A DNA stretch of 59,228 nucleotides from contig CAYWRZ010000017.1 of assembly GCA_964460845.1 (NCBI GenBank), forward strand, positions 1 to 59,228. Reading direction: 5' to 3'. Below are positions 27,587-36,268 of the stretch, one piece after another (the stretch's first letter is position 1; the number at the start of each line of letters is the position of its first letter). Both the position numbers and the translations under genes were made by a program. The notes beneath the pieces were generated by a model. That model ran no database searches. It worked only from the letters and a program-made list of their open reading frames with translations, and was not told the origin of the DNA. This DNA is from CAYWRZ01 sp964460845. GTDB taxonomy: Bacteria > Bacteroidota > Bacteroidia > Flavobacteriales_D > UBA2798.

Positions 27587-28414
27587 TTAACGGCCGTTTT
27601 TGAGCGAATCAGGAATGGGGCAAATCGGAATGGGAATCATCTTGTGCCGGTTGGCATTGTGCAGTTTTGCATAAATACGAAGCACTTCCTGTTCACGGGC
27701 GCTAAGCGATGCGCTTTCTACTATCGGCTCGATGCGGATTCGTTCCCCGTCCGGCTGCCGGCTCGTCACATAATTCATAGCCCACTCCAATTCGGGGTAG
27801 GTAGCGCCGATCTGATCTTCGTCGCTGCGCGAGTCTTCCCAGAGTCCGTCGGTAGGCGCGGCCTGCTGTATGCTTTGCGCGATGCCCAGTTCCTGCGCCA
27901 GTTGATATACCTGCGTTTTATTGAGGTCGGCAATAGGGCTCAGATCCACGCCGCCGTCGCCGTATTTGGTGAAAAAGCCCACGCCGAAATCTTCTACTTT
28001 GTTACCGGTACCCGCTACGAGCAATCCACGCGGTTGCCCCATGGCGTAAAGGGTGCTCATGCGCAAACGCGAGCGTGTGTTGGCCATCGCCAACGCGTGC
28101 TCCGAGGTTTCTTCGGGCAAGCTACGGCGTAACGTTTCGAAGGTATCGGTCAGGTTTATTTCTGCGCCTTCTACGTTTTTAAATTTTTCTTTCAGCCAGC
28201 GAATATGTTCATGTGCACGTTGGTATTCGGCTTTTCCCTGATGGATAGGCAGCGTTAGGCAGAGTGTTTCGCGTCCTGTAAGGGCACAAAGGGTAGAGGT
28301 AAGCGCCGAGTCAATCCCTCCTGAAATGCCTGTCACAAATCCCTTGCTTCCGGCTTTGGCACAATAGTCATCGAGCCAGCCGGTAATGTATGCAATAGTT
28401 TCGCGGGTTTTCAT
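27587..28414 (-). CDS. nadE: NAD+ synthase, ammonia-dependent
   Basis: A 275-aa cytosolic enzyme that amidates nicotinate adenine dinucleotide to NAD+ with ATP. The PP-loop SGGIDSA (after VTGI) and the downstream TGNKVEDFGVGFFTKYGDGG and DLSPIADLNKTQVYQLA blocks are clear. There is no N-terminal glutaminase domain, so it uses ammonia. The start is the ATG at 28414; the longer frame from 28432 begins with a GTG inside the preceding terminator. A nadE neighbour of gldB-gldC is also known from gliding flavobacteria. Confidence 0.95.
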   Translation of the reverse strand: MKTRETIAYITGWLDDYCAKAGSKGFVTGISGGIDSALTSTLCALTGRETLCLTLPIHQGKAEYQRAHEHIRWLKEKFKNVEGAEINLTDTFETLRRSLPEETSEHALAMANTRSRLRMSTLYAMGQPRGLLVAGTGNKVEDFGVGFFTKYGDGGVDLSPIADLNKTQVYQLAQELGIAQSIQQAAPTDGLWEDSRSDEDQIGATYPELEWAMNYVTSRQPDGERIRIEPIVESASLSAREQEVLRIYAKLHNANRHKMIPIPICPIPDSLKNGR

Positions 28415-28416
28415 CG

Positions 28417-28449
28417 TAAAAAAAAATCCCACCTTCAGCGGGTGGGATT
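28417..28449 (-). terminator. Rho-independent terminator
   Basis: On the minus strand a perfect 9-bp stem (28449-28441 with 28433-28425, AATCCCACC / GGTGGGATT) is followed by a long T-run. It ends the outer-membrane barrel gene just before the nadE start. Confidence 0.9.
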
Positions 28450-28466
28450 CAGAAAAGAGTTTCGAA

Positions 28467-29246
28467 TTAGAAGAACACGCCTATGTTCAACGCCACGGCG
28501 TGGTTGTAGAATTTTTGCTTCAGCGGACTTTGGATGTCGCGGCGGTTAAACAGGTATTTCGATTCGCCACGAGCTACATTCGAGAATCCCTGTACGAAGT
28601 TGAGCCCTACAAAAATATTGGTGGAGCCGCTCAGGTTGAATTCGGTACCCAGCCCAAGGTTAAGGCCGAAACGCAGCAGGTTCATGTCGGCGGTAATGTC
28701 GTTGTCTTCTATATTGACCCTTGGCCCGTAGGTAGTACCGCCGGTGTAGGAGTTTACATTATCGTTGCTGCGGCCTTTCAGGCGTATCGACGCATCGATG
28801 CCGAAATACCCGAAATAGGTAAAGCCGCCGATATCGCGTGTACGCAGACGCAGTCCTACGGGAATGGTCAGGTAAGTGACCTTGTAAGTACGTTCGTTCA
28901 GCTTGTGGAGGTAGGTAGGCGTATTGTCGGCTGCTACCGGCTTTCGAATCTCATCGTCTTTGTATTGGAAATTCACGGTGTCTTTAAAGCCGATCGTCCC
29001 GCCGGCATAGTGGATCTGTAGGCCGGTAGAAAAGTAGGCATGCCCACCGATTTTAAATTCGGTAAGCAGGCCGTAGCCAAATTTAAACGCCGATTTTCCT
29101 TTTTCGAAACGCTTGTTATCATCAGGCTTATACCAGTTGATAGAGGGACTTATCTGTAAGCCGAAACGGAAACTTTTATCCTCAGTCTGTGCGCCGGCGC
29201 TTTTTAGGGCGAAGAGGGCCAGCAGAGCCAAAGCTATCTTTTTCAT
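28467..29246 (-). CDS. Outer-membrane beta-barrel protein (PorT-like)
   Basis: A 259-aa exported protein. The signal peptide (1-19, ending KSAGAQ) is followed by alternating amphipathic strands, for example FGLQISPSINW and TYLTIPVGLRLR, and a terminal Phe (NIGVFF), as in outer-membrane barrels. The pattern matches the PorT-family/OmpA-like barrel group common in Bacteroidota. PorT itself is a T9SS component, but this cannot be called PorT with confidence. It is divergent from gldB, with 45 bp between start codons, and has its own terminator. Confidence 0.75.
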   Translation of the reverse strand: MKKIALALLALFALKSAGAQTEDKSFRFGLQISPSINWYKPDDNKRFEKGKSAFKFGYGLLTEFKIGGHAYFSTGLQIHYAGGTIGFKDTVNFQYKDDEIRKPVAADNTPTYLHKLNERTYKVTYLTIPVGLRLRTRDIGGFTYFGYFGIDASIRLKGRSNDNVNSYTGGTTYGPRVNIEDNDITADMNLLRFGLNLGLGTEFNLSGSTNIFVGLNFVQGFSNVARGESKYLFNRRDIQSPLKQKFYNHAVALNIGVFF

Positions 29247-29291
29247 ACCTTTGAAATTGATTCTAACTGCAAGTATAATCTTTTTTTCGTA

Positions 29292-30323
29292 ATGTTTAAT
29301 TTACGCCGGATTAAACCTTTGTGCTGGTTTTCAGCGCTGACGGTCTTTGTTTTTTCATGTGGTAAAAACCCGCTTAAAGTCGATATTTCGGGCATAGAGG
29401 CTCCCGTGCGGATCGAAAGGCTTGAAAAACCGCTTTTTGAGGCATCGGATCCCGAAGCGCTGGCTAAGCTCAATGCCGCCTGGCTCGAAACCTATGGCGA
29501 TTTGTGGGAATCGTACGTTTCGGTCATGCTGCGTGCCGGTTCTCCCCGCGATTCGCTGATAGGCATTACGCTCGAACGTTTTATATCAGACGAAGCCATG
29601 AAGCAGGTATATCAAGATATACAGGCCGAATATCCCGATCTGAACTGGCTCTCGGAAGAATTGTCGCTTGCTTTTCGTTACCTGCGTTATTATTTCCCCG
29701 ACGCCCGGGTGCCGGTAATCGTAACCTATAACTCGGTGTTTAATTACGGAGTTTATACTACCCCCGATTTTATAGGGGTCGGACTGGAAATGTACCTCGG
29801 TCCCGAGAACCGTACCGTGCGTAAAATTTCGCCCGAAGTGCTGCCCCAGTTTGTCAAAAATAAAATGCGCAAAGAATACCTGGTCATCGATGTGATGCGC
29901 GGCTGGTTCGAATATACCTTTTTGGAACCGCCCACCGAGCAGGATTTCCTCAGCCAAATTGTGCACGAAGGAAAAATCATGTATGCGCTCGATGCTCTTT
30001 TTCCCGATATGCCCGATCACCTGAAAATTCGTTATACACCCGAAGAGCTCGACTGGTGCCGCAAGCACGAAGCCGATGTGTGGAAAACAGTAATCGAAAG
30101 GAAGCTGTTGTACTCGATCGATCCGCTGGCTCTTAACCAGTTTATTCAGGATGCGCCCTTTACCGGAGTCATTTCGCAGGAATCGCCCGGAAGACTGGGT
30201 GTGTGGCTGGGTTGGCAAATGGTGCGCGCATTTATGAAAGACCATCCCGATCTGAAATTACCCGATCTGGTAAACGAAAAAAATCCCCGGAGAATACTCA
30301 AATCTTATAAACCGAAAAAATAA
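29292..30323 (+). CDS. gldB: Gliding motility lipoprotein GldB
   Basis: A 343-aa lipoprotein: signal with lipobox VFSC (Cys23), then the GldB region with IERLEKPLFEAS, the FRYLRYYFPD segment, and FIGVGLEMYLGPEN. In Flavobacterium johnsoniae GldB is needed for gliding. It overlaps gldC by one base (TAATG), so the two are co-translated. Together with the T9SS cargo genes this supports a cell with a T9SS and possibly gliding motility. Confidence 0.92.
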   Translation: MFNLRRIKPLCWFSALTVFVFSCGKNPLKVDISGIEAPVRIERLEKPLFEASDPEALAKLNAAWLETYGDLWESYVSVMLRAGSPRDSLIGITLERFISDEAMKQVYQDIQAEYPDLNWLSEELSLAFRYLRYYFPDARVPVIVTYNSVFNYGVYTTPDFIGVGLEMYLGPENRTVRKISPEVLPQFVKNKMRKEYLVIDVMRGWFEYTFLEPPTEQDFLSQIVHEGKIMYALDALFPDMPDHLKIRYTPEELDWCRKHEADVWKTVIERKLLYSIDPLALNQFIQDAPFTGVISQESPGRLGVWLGWQMVRAFMKDHPDLKLPDLVNEKNPRRILKSYKPKK

Positions 30324-30661
30324 TGGCCCCCGTTACGAAAACATCCGAAATCAATATAAGTGTCACCCTCGACGAAAACAACGTGCCCCTGGCAATGACC
30401 TGGAAAGCTTCCGATTCGGGCACAGAAGAGCAAGCCTGTAAAGCGCTGATGATGTCGTTGTGGGATGAAAAAAATCAGAACGCGCTGCGCATCGACCTGT
30501 GGAACAAAGAAATGACCGTCGATGAGATGAAAGCCTTTTTTCACCAAACGCTGCTCACTATGGCCGATACCTTTGAGCGTGCTACGGGCGAAGAAAAAAT
30601 TTGCGGCGATATGCGCGATTTCTGCTACTATTTTGCGCAAAAGATGAAGCTGATAGAATAA
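30323..30661 (+). CDS. gldC: Gliding motility protein GldC
   Basis: A 112-aa protein with no signal peptide, matching GldC in length and in the segments SEINISVTLDENNVP, LSLWDEKNQNALRIDLWNK (first residue here M) and GDMRDFCYYFAQKM. In F. johnsoniae GldC is a soluble accessory that improves gliding. Coupled to gldB through overlapping stop and start codons. Confidence 0.92.
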   Translation: MAPVTKTSEINISVTLDENNVPLAMTWKASDSGTEEQACKALMMSLWDEKNQNALRIDLWNKEMTVDEMKAFFHQTLLTMADTFERATGEEKICGDMRDFCYYFAQKMKLIE

Positions 30662-30678
30662 GCTTTTTCTGCGCAATC

Positions 30679-32739
30679 TTATTTTTCGACAACCTCTTCT
30701 TTGGCAATTTCCGGAGTGGATACGCTTACCGGACTGATTGCTTTTTCAAGCTCATGGCCGCTTCGTTCGCGCGATGGAGGATAGATAAAATCGCCGGGAT
30801 AGCGGCAGAAATAGCGGAACAAAATTTTGTTAAAGCGCGCATACTGGCTGAAATCGACGTTACGTGAACGTACCGCCACGTAGAATGCCAGTCCGAAGCT
30901 GAACAGGAAGTTGAACAAACCGATGCCAGCGATGCCCAAGATGAGTAAGATAAGCTCGCCGGTGCCGGCCGAATAGCCGGTTCCGTAAAGTCCGATAGCC
31001 ATATTACCTGTCGAGAAGGTGATGTGACGAATGTCGAACGGAAGGGCGAAAATAAGTCCGATAAAAGTCGAAAAGCCTAATAAAAAGCCAAGCAGAATAT
31101 TTCCCGAAATGGCGCCCAGCTTATGTTCGAGAAACGAAGCCCAGCGTTCCAGCTTTTTGGGGCCTAACAATTGCCGTAGCCTTTTGTGTGAACGAAGCCG
31201 GCGATAGAGTTGCGAATACACCACCCTGTTTTCGATATAGCCCGAAAACAACCCCGAGGCAAAAAGAAAAAACCCCGTTAGTGCCGCATAAGGCAAAGCA
31301 AGTGAAGTAAGCGGATTTACATCGTCGAGCAGGTGTTGCGCTGCTTTCCCCTCTGCCAGCGGATGCCCCGTAGCCAAATCAAACAGCCACGACCAAAGGG
31401 TAGCCAATGGGAAAACCAGCAGCAGGTTACCGATAAACGAAATATTTTGGCTGCGCAAAATTTTGGCGACCATCACAGCCAGCTCGTGCAGCGAAGCTTT
31501 TTCCGAACGTTTATTATCCATCGAGCCTGCTATCCACGAAGCCGTCATGGCAGGCTGCTTAGTGGCCAGCGTACCACCCAGCAGATAGATGGCTACAAAA
31601 CCGATGGCGTAATTCAGGCTGTAAGCCATGCTTTCCCAAAACGGAGCCAGGTGTGCGTGGTGCAGCAGCGATTTGAAAATGACCAAAAAAGAAACCACTA
31701 TTCCGGCAATGCAGGAGGAGTGGAAAAAAGTCCGAAACTCGGCGCGTGTATGCGCAATGTAGTGTTCGCCCGTATCGCTTTCGTGCTCGGCAATGCGGTA
31801 CGACAGGTGCGCGATATTGCCCGAAATAAATTTTCCCAGGTCGTTGCGCGTATTTTGGAAATAGACGAATTGTTTGAACGTGTGCGAAAAGCGGGCCATA
31901 TTGAGCGCGTGTCCGCGATCCAAAAAATCGAGCAGCAGTCGCGCGCGGCGGATAAGCAGCGTAAGCTGACGGACAATAAAATTCTGGTACAGGCTGGTGC
32001 CGTATTCAGAAATATGGCTTTTAAGCACTTTCAGCTCGCGATCACAATTTTCAAGCGCTTCGATGGCCAGGTTAAATTCTTGCTGATTGTATTTCCCTTC
32101 GCGCAAATCTTCGACCAACTGCACGATCATTTTATTCTGATCCAAAAAGGAGTATCGCAAGGCATCGTCTTTGGGCAGCTTCCCCAATATTTCGCTCTCC
32201 ATTCCGAATCCGGTTATCCGGTACGAAAGCAGGAGAAGCGAGTTAAGCAGTTGATGCTGTAAATTGCCGCCCATGGGCACTTCGCCCATATCGACCTGCT
32301 TGAACAGGTGTAGCCATACCTCTTCGCCGATACGTCCTACCCACCGGTAATCGTCGTGCCGGTAAAAAATACTGTCGATGCAGTAGCTCAGCGAATCTTT
32401 AGGCTCTTCGGGTGGGAGAAATTTATGCTTGAGGCGCCGCATCAGCTCGGTCGAGAAGCCGCTTTTTTCAGGGATACCGCTTTTTACAAAAAGACTCGTG
32501 AAATCGGCCGATTTCAGAATGCCGTATAGCGCCTGGTTAAACTTGAGGCGTAATTCACCGTGTGTTTCCAAAAGTTCGGCTAAAATCTCAAGCCGCGTTT
32601 CGGCCAGCTTGAATTGCGTGGCTTTTGCCGGGCGCACCGATTCGATAAGGGTGCGGAGAAAACGTGTCCGCGATAAGACAGAGCTGCCCGCAGGCGTTTG
32701 CGAAAGCAGGTTAAAAAGATGTTCCCTATACTGGTTCAT
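30679..32739 (-). CDS. Gcr-type membrane protein ('site-specific recombinase' family)
   Basis: A 686-aa protein. About 330 N-terminal residues are helical and soluble. Then come at least six membrane helices, beginning near HSSCIAGIVVSFLVIFKSLL, with the family signature LNYAIGFVAIYLLGGTLATK and KQPAMTASWIAGSM. Databases call this family site-specific recombinase after gonococcal Gcr, but no Tyr- or Ser-recombinase active site is visible and the many helices argue for a membrane function. It lies 54 bp downstream of engB and probably shares its transcript. Family call is firm; function unknown. Confidence 0.8.
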   Translation of the reverse strand: MNQYREHLFNLLSQTPAGSSVLSRTRFLRTLIESVRPAKATQFKLAETRLEILAELLETHGELRLKFNQALYGILKSADFTSLFVKSGIPEKSGFSTELMRRLKHKFLPPEEPKDSLSYCIDSIFYRHDDYRWVGRIGEEVWLHLFKQVDMGEVPMGGNLQHQLLNSLLLLSYRITGFGMESEILGKLPKDDALRYSFLDQNKMIVQLVEDLREGKYNQQEFNLAIEALENCDRELKVLKSHISEYGTSLYQNFIVRQLTLLIRRARLLLDFLDRGHALNMARFSHTFKQFVYFQNTRNDLGKFISGNIAHLSYRIAEHESDTGEHYIAHTRAEFRTFFHSSCIAGIVVSFLVIFKSLLHHAHLAPFWESMAYSLNYAIGFVAIYLLGGTLATKQPAMTASWIAGSMDNKRSEKASLHELAVMVAKILRSQNISFIGNLLLVFPLATLWSWLFDLATGHPLAEGKAAQHLLDDVNPLTSLALPYAALTGFFLFASGLFSGYIENRVVYSQLYRRLRSHKRLRQLLGPKKLERWASFLEHKLGAISGNILLGFLLGFSTFIGLIFALPFDIRHITFSTGNMAIGLYGTGYSAGTGELILLILGIAGIGLFNFLFSFGLAFYVAVRSRNVDFSQYARFNKILFRYFCRYPGDFIYPPSRERSGHELEKAISPVSVSTPEIAKEEVVEK

Positions 32740-32793
32740 ATACTGGTGATCCGCGCTATAAATGAACGAAGTTACGAAACGCCGGGAACTCCC

Positions 32794-33408
32794 TCACTTT
32801 TTTCCTGTTTGTGTAAAAAGAGCGTGGGTACGGCTTACAAAATCAACTAATTCGTCCCGGCCTTTTTGTTCGGTAGCTGAGGTTAGAAAGATTTCGGGCA
32901 AACTTTCCCAGCTTTCCAGCATTTCTTTTTTGTAGGCGGTCAGGTTTTTCTGTAATGCCGTTTTGCCTAACTTATCGGTTTTGGTAAACACCATCACAAA
33001 AGGAATGCCGCTCAGCCCTAACCATTCCATAAATTCCAAATCGATTTTCTGTGGCGCAAGCCTCACGTCGAGCAATACGCAAACGCAAATCAGGTTACTG
33101 CGCTGCAGGAGGTAGTCGCTGGTGAAGCCCCCCCATTTTTCGCGTTCCGTTTTCGGAGCGCGGGCATAGCCGTAACCGGGTAAATCGACGAGGTACCAGC
33201 TTTCGTTGATCAAAAAGTGGTTGATAGTCTGTGTTTTGCCCGGTGTGCCCGATACCTTTGCCAGCCCTTTTTGGCGGGTCAGCATATTGATTAGCGAGGA
33301 TTTCCCTACGTTCGAGCGACCTATAAACGCGTACTCCGGCTTGTCGGGCTTTGGGAGCTGTGCCATTTTGACAAGGCTGGATATAAAGCGTGCCGAGGAA
33401 ATTTCCAT
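32794..33408 (-). CDS. engB: Ribosome biogenesis GTPase EngB (YsxC/YihA)
   Basis: A 204-aa GTPase needed for assembly of the large ribosomal subunit. Motifs: G1 GRSNVGKSSL, G2 region SGTPGKTQTINHF, G3 DLPGYGYA, G4 TKTDK, and a G5-like TSA. The ATG at 33408 (MEISSARFISS) fits the family N-terminus; the frame extends seven codons further to an upstream start that has no support. Middle gene of a leftward group, 37 bp after the hydrolase gene and 54 bp before the Gcr-type gene. Confidence 0.95.
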   Translation of the reverse strand: MEISSARFISSLVKMAQLPKPDKPEYAFIGRSNVGKSSLINMLTRQKGLAKVSGTPGKTQTINHFLINESWYLVDLPGYGYARAPKTEREKWGGFTSDYLLQRSNLICVCVLLDVRLAPQKIDLEFMEWLGLSGIPFVMVFTKTDKLGKTALQKNLTAYKKEMLESWESLPEIFLTSATEQKGRDELVDFVSRTHALFTQTGKK

Positions 33409-33445
33409 GGGGGGTAGTAAATGAGCCAACCGTGTTAAGAAAGGG

Positions 33446-34216
33446 TCAGGCGTGCAACAATCCTTCTTTTTCCATCCAAGCTTCGAGCAGCCGGTTAAAT
33501 TCTTCGGGGTGCTCCATCATGGGCGCGTGGCCGCATTTTTCTATCCAGAATAGCTCGCTTTTCGGCATCAGACGGTTAAACTCTTCGGCCACATCGGGTG
33601 GGGTAACCGAGTCGTTACGCCCCCAAATAAGGCAGGTAGGCAGCTTCATGTCGGGCAAATCGGAAGCCATATTGTGACGTATGGCCGACTTGGCCAGCGA
33701 GAGGATACGGATCAGCTTGCTGCGGTCGTTCACGATTTGATAGCATTCTTCGACCAACTCGTCGGTAGCGTGCTTCGGATCATAAAAAGTCACCTCGATT
33801 TTTTTCCGAAGGTATTCTTTATCCCCTTTTCGTGGGGTGGAACCGCCAAAAGCATTTTCGTAAAGACCTGAGCTTCCGGTAAGTACAAGCCTTCCGGGAA
33901 GCGTGGGGTACTTTGAAGTGAAAACCAGCGCTATATGTCCGCCGAGAGAATTACCCAGCAGCGTGGGTTGTTCGATCTGTTTATGCTGGAGAAAACGGTG
34001 CAGAAATTTGGCCAGTGCGCTTACGTTGGTATTCAGCACCGGCAGGGTATAAATAGGCAGTTGCGGGATGATAACCCGGCAGCGGTGGCGAAAGTGCTCC
34101 AGAATGCTGTCGAAGTTGCTGAGTCCTCCGAAAAGACCGTGCAGCAGCACCAGCGGATGACCCTCACCTGCTTCAATATAACTGAAATCTCCTTCGTGTT
34201 TAACCTGTGCATTCAT
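33446..34216 (-). CDS. Alpha/beta hydrolase
   Basis: A 256-aa cytosolic hydrolase. Oxyanion-hole region LLHGLFGG, nucleophile Ser in GNSLGG, acidic residue in GRNDSVTPP, and catalytic His in KCGHAPMMEHP are all present in order. The cap region contains FYDPKHATDELVEE. It resembles 2-hydroxymuconate-semialdehyde hydrolase-like or esterase-like members; substrate unknown. It is first in the leftward group with engB and starts 278 bp from mraZ on the other strand; a MraZ-type repeat in its own orientation lies 110 bp upstream. Confidence 0.88.
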   Translation of the reverse strand: MNAQVKHEGDFSYIEAGEGHPLVLLHGLFGGLSNFDSILEHFRHRCRVIIPQLPIYTLPVLNTNVSALAKFLHRFLQHKQIEQPTLLGNSLGGHIALVFTSKYPTLPGRLVLTGSSGLYENAFGGSTPRKGDKEYLRKKIEVTFYDPKHATDELVEECYQIVNDRSKLIRILSLAKSAIRHNMASDLPDMKLPTCLIWGRNDSVTPPDVAEEFNRLMPKSELFWIEKCGHAPMMEHPEEFNRLLEAWMEKEGLLHA

Positions 34217-34325
34217 TGAGTTTGGCAGCTTTTAATGAATTCCAAAGGTAACGATTTGCCCCTAAAAAAAATGCCTGCCCTTTTCGGGGAGTCCGGAGTT
34301 TTTAAAAACCGCATGGTGAATAATT

Positions 34326-34345
34326 CTCCCACTTTCTCCCACCAC
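34326..34345 (-). promoter_or_regulatory. MraZ-type box facing the hydrolase-engB group
   Basis: On the minus strand two TGGGAG units (34341-34336 and 34331-34326) are spaced exactly 10 bp apart, with an extra TGG just before. Same repeat type and spacing as the box in front of mraZ, but in the opposite orientation. Confidence 0.5.
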
Positions 34346-34425
34346 TCTATTTTTCAGTAAAATCAGTAGTTTTCTAAAATTAGTGTAACTTAGCTAAGCC
34401 CTTGACGTTAAAACTTATCAACAAA

Positions 34426-34449
34426 GTGGCAGAAAGTGGTAAAAAGTGG
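34426..34449 (+). promoter_or_regulatory. MraZ box upstream of the dcw cluster
   Basis: Three GTGG units at 34426, 34436 and 34446 have an exact 10-bp period. This is the known MraZ operator layout (TGGG repeats with 5-nt spacers), placed 46-69 bp before the mraZ start, as in other bacteria where MraZ regulates its own operon. Confidence 0.8.
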
Positions 34450-34494
34450 GGGAAATTGAATAATTTTACGCCTTAGTTTGTGAGAAGCTGTTAA

Positions 34495-34962
34495 ATGGCA
34501 GGATTCATTGGTGAATACGATTGCAGGCTGGATGACAAAGGGAGGTTTATGCTTCCCGCAGGTATCCGGAGACAGCTCGATCCGGCTGATCACGACACGT
34601 TTGTGATCAATCGGGGTTTTGAGCAGCACCTCAATCTGTACCCTTTGAAAGAGTGGGAGAAGCTCATGGCCAGGGTGTCAAAGAAGGTCAATGGTTTCAC
34701 CGAAAAAGGACGGCGCTTGCTGCGTCAGTTTCGCAACGGTGCAATCCCCGTTACCGTCGACTCAAGTGGTCGAATCCTTCTGCCTCAAAGTCTTATGCAG
34801 TATGCCAGCCTCAAAAAGGATCTCATGGTAGTGGGATCGTTCGACAGGGTAGAGCTCTGGGATAAGGCGGGGTACGAACAGGAGATGAAGGAAGGAATGG
34901 CTGACTTCTCCATGCTTGCCGAAGAATTACTTGGCAATCTGGACGAAGAAAATGAGCAGTAA
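34495..34962 (+). CDS. mraZ: Transcriptional regulator MraZ
   Basis: A 155-aa DNA-binding protein with two SpoVT-AbrB-like halves, marked by DDKGRFMLPA (about 14-23) and DSSGRILLPQ (about 90-100). MraZ forms ring oligomers that bind the repeats in front of the dcw operon and repress or tune it. It is the first gene of the cluster; its last 11 bp overlap the rsmH start (ATGAGCAGTAA). Confidence 0.96.
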   Translation: MAGFIGEYDCRLDDKGRFMLPAGIRRQLDPADHDTFVINRGFEQHLNLYPLKEWEKLMARVSKKVNGFTEKGRRLLRQFRNGAIPVTVDSSGRILLPQSLMQYASLKKDLMVVGSFDRVELWDKAGYEQEMKEGMADFSMLAEELLGNLDEENEQ

Positions 34963-35896
34963 CAGCTATCACATCCCTGTTCTTTTACATGCTGCTGTTC
35001 AGGGGCTGGCTATCCGACCCGGCGCCACCTATGTCGATGTCACCTTCGGTGGCGGAGGGCATTCCAGGGAAATATTAACGCACCTGCCCGAAGGACGATT
35101 GTTCGGATTCGATCAGGATCCCGCCGCGCAGAAAAATGCGCCGACCCACGATTCGTTCGTATTTGTTACCTCTAATTTTCGGTACATCACCGAGGCGCTT
35201 GCCGCACACGGTGTGTCGCAAATAGACGGCTTGCTGGCCGACCTCGGGGTTTCTTCACGTCAGTTCGACGATGCCGACCGCGGTTTTTCCATTCGTTTTG
35301 ATGCCCGTCTCGATATGCGGATGGATACCCATCAGGAACTGTCCGCTTTTGAAGTGATCAATACCTACGAAGAAGCCCTGCTCAAAAGAATATTCCGCGA
35401 ATACGGAGAGGTGGAGCAAGCCGGAAGGCTTACGGCAGCCATCGCACGTCGGCGGCGCGAAAATCCCATTCAGACTACCGGCGAGCTGCTCGAACTTATC
35501 GCCTCTGTAGCCCCTCGTGCCAAAGAGAAACAATACCAGGCTAAGGTTTTTCAGGCCATTAGGATAGAAGTTAACGCCGAGCTCGACGCCCTGCGTGAGC
35601 TGCTCTTGCAATGCACAGGGCTTATCCGTCCCGGCGGGCGACTGGTGTTCATTTCCTACCATTCGCTCGAAGATCGCTTGGTGAAAAATTTTATGCGTAC
35701 CGGTAACCTTTTAGGTCAGCTCGAAAAAGATTTCTACGGCAACCCTATCCGCCCTTTTACAGAAGTAACCCGCAAACCGATAGTGCCTACAACAGCAGAA
35801 ACAGAAGAAAACCCCAGAGCGCGCAGCGCCAAACTACGCATAGCAGAACGCATTGATGAATCGTTTCAAGCCCACACCGAAAAAAGCAGAGGCTAA
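34952..35896 (+). CDS. rsmH: 16S rRNA m4C1402 methyltransferase RsmH (MraW)
   Basis: A 314-aa SAM-dependent methyltransferase. SAM site DVTFGGGGHS, LLADLGVSSRQFDDADRGFS, and the C-terminal ISYHSLEDRLVKNFM are all present. It methylates N4 of C1402 in 16S rRNA. The start at 34952 (MSSNSYHIPVLL) matches the family. It overlaps mraZ by 11 bp and the ftsL-like gene by 41 bp, pointing to tight translational coupling. Confidence 0.96.
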   Translation: MSSNSYHIPVLLHAAVQGLAIRPGATYVDVTFGGGGHSREILTHLPEGRLFGFDQDPAAQKNAPTHDSFVFVTSNFRYITEALAAHGVSQIDGLLADLGVSSRQFDDADRGFSIRFDARLDMRMDTHQELSAFEVINTYEEALLKRIFREYGEVEQAGRLTAAIARRRRENPIQTTGELLELIASVAPRAKEKQYQAKVFQAIRIEVNAELDALRELLLQCTGLIRPGGRLVFISYHSLEDRLVKNFMRTGNLLGQLEKDFYGNPIRPFTEVTRKPIVPTTAETEENPRARSAKLRIAERIDESFQAHTEKSRG

Positions 35897-36260
35897 AAAA
35901 GAAAAAGCCGGCCAGCGCCTCCACGTGGTGCGCTCTTTCCGTGACGTGCTCAACGGTAATGTGCTCACCCGCGACTACGTGATCGAAAACCTGCCTTACT
36001 TTTTCTTTCTCACGTTTTTGATGCTCTGCTACATCGCTATGGGTTACAGCACCGACAAAAATGTGCGCAAAATTGAACGTACCGAATCGGAGCTGATGGA
36101 ACTCAACTCCGAATACATCAGCGTCAAAACGGAGCTTAACCTGGTGAGCCGCCAGTCGCAGATAGCCGACTCGACCGCCGCAATGGGTTTATACGAAATG
36201 AAAGACGAACAGCCGCAGGTAATTACCGTGAGCGCCGCAGAATTTGAAAAAATATATTAA
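35856..36260 (+). CDS. ftsL: FtsL-like cell division protein
   Basis: A 134-aa single-pass inner-membrane protein. A basic cytosolic N-terminus (about 1-45) is followed by one membrane helix (YFFFLTFLMLCYIAMG) and a periplasmic coiled coil (KIERTESELMELNSEYISVK). Position between rsmH and ftsI and this topology define FtsL in Bacteroidota, where sequence similarity to E. coli FtsL is very low. FtsL would act with FtsQ to activate FtsWI. ATG at 35856 chosen over TTG at 35853. Confidence 0.8.
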   Translation: MNRFKPTPKKAEAKKEKAGQRLHVVRSFRDVLNGNVLTRDYVIENLPYFFFLTFLMLCYIAMGYSTDKNVRKIERTESELMELNSEYISVKTELNLVSRQSQIADSTAAMGLYEMKDEQPQVITVSAAEFEKIY

Positions 36261-36268
36261 ACGCAGCA

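Noticed and set aside
28415..28432. N-terminal extension of nadE to the GTG at 28432
   Set aside because: It would be translated from within the terminator hairpin and T-run of the preceding gene.
30679..32739. Gcr-type protein as the invertase for the flanking inverted repeats
   Set aside because: No recombinase active site was seen and the repeats are coding PKD-like units, not recombination sites.
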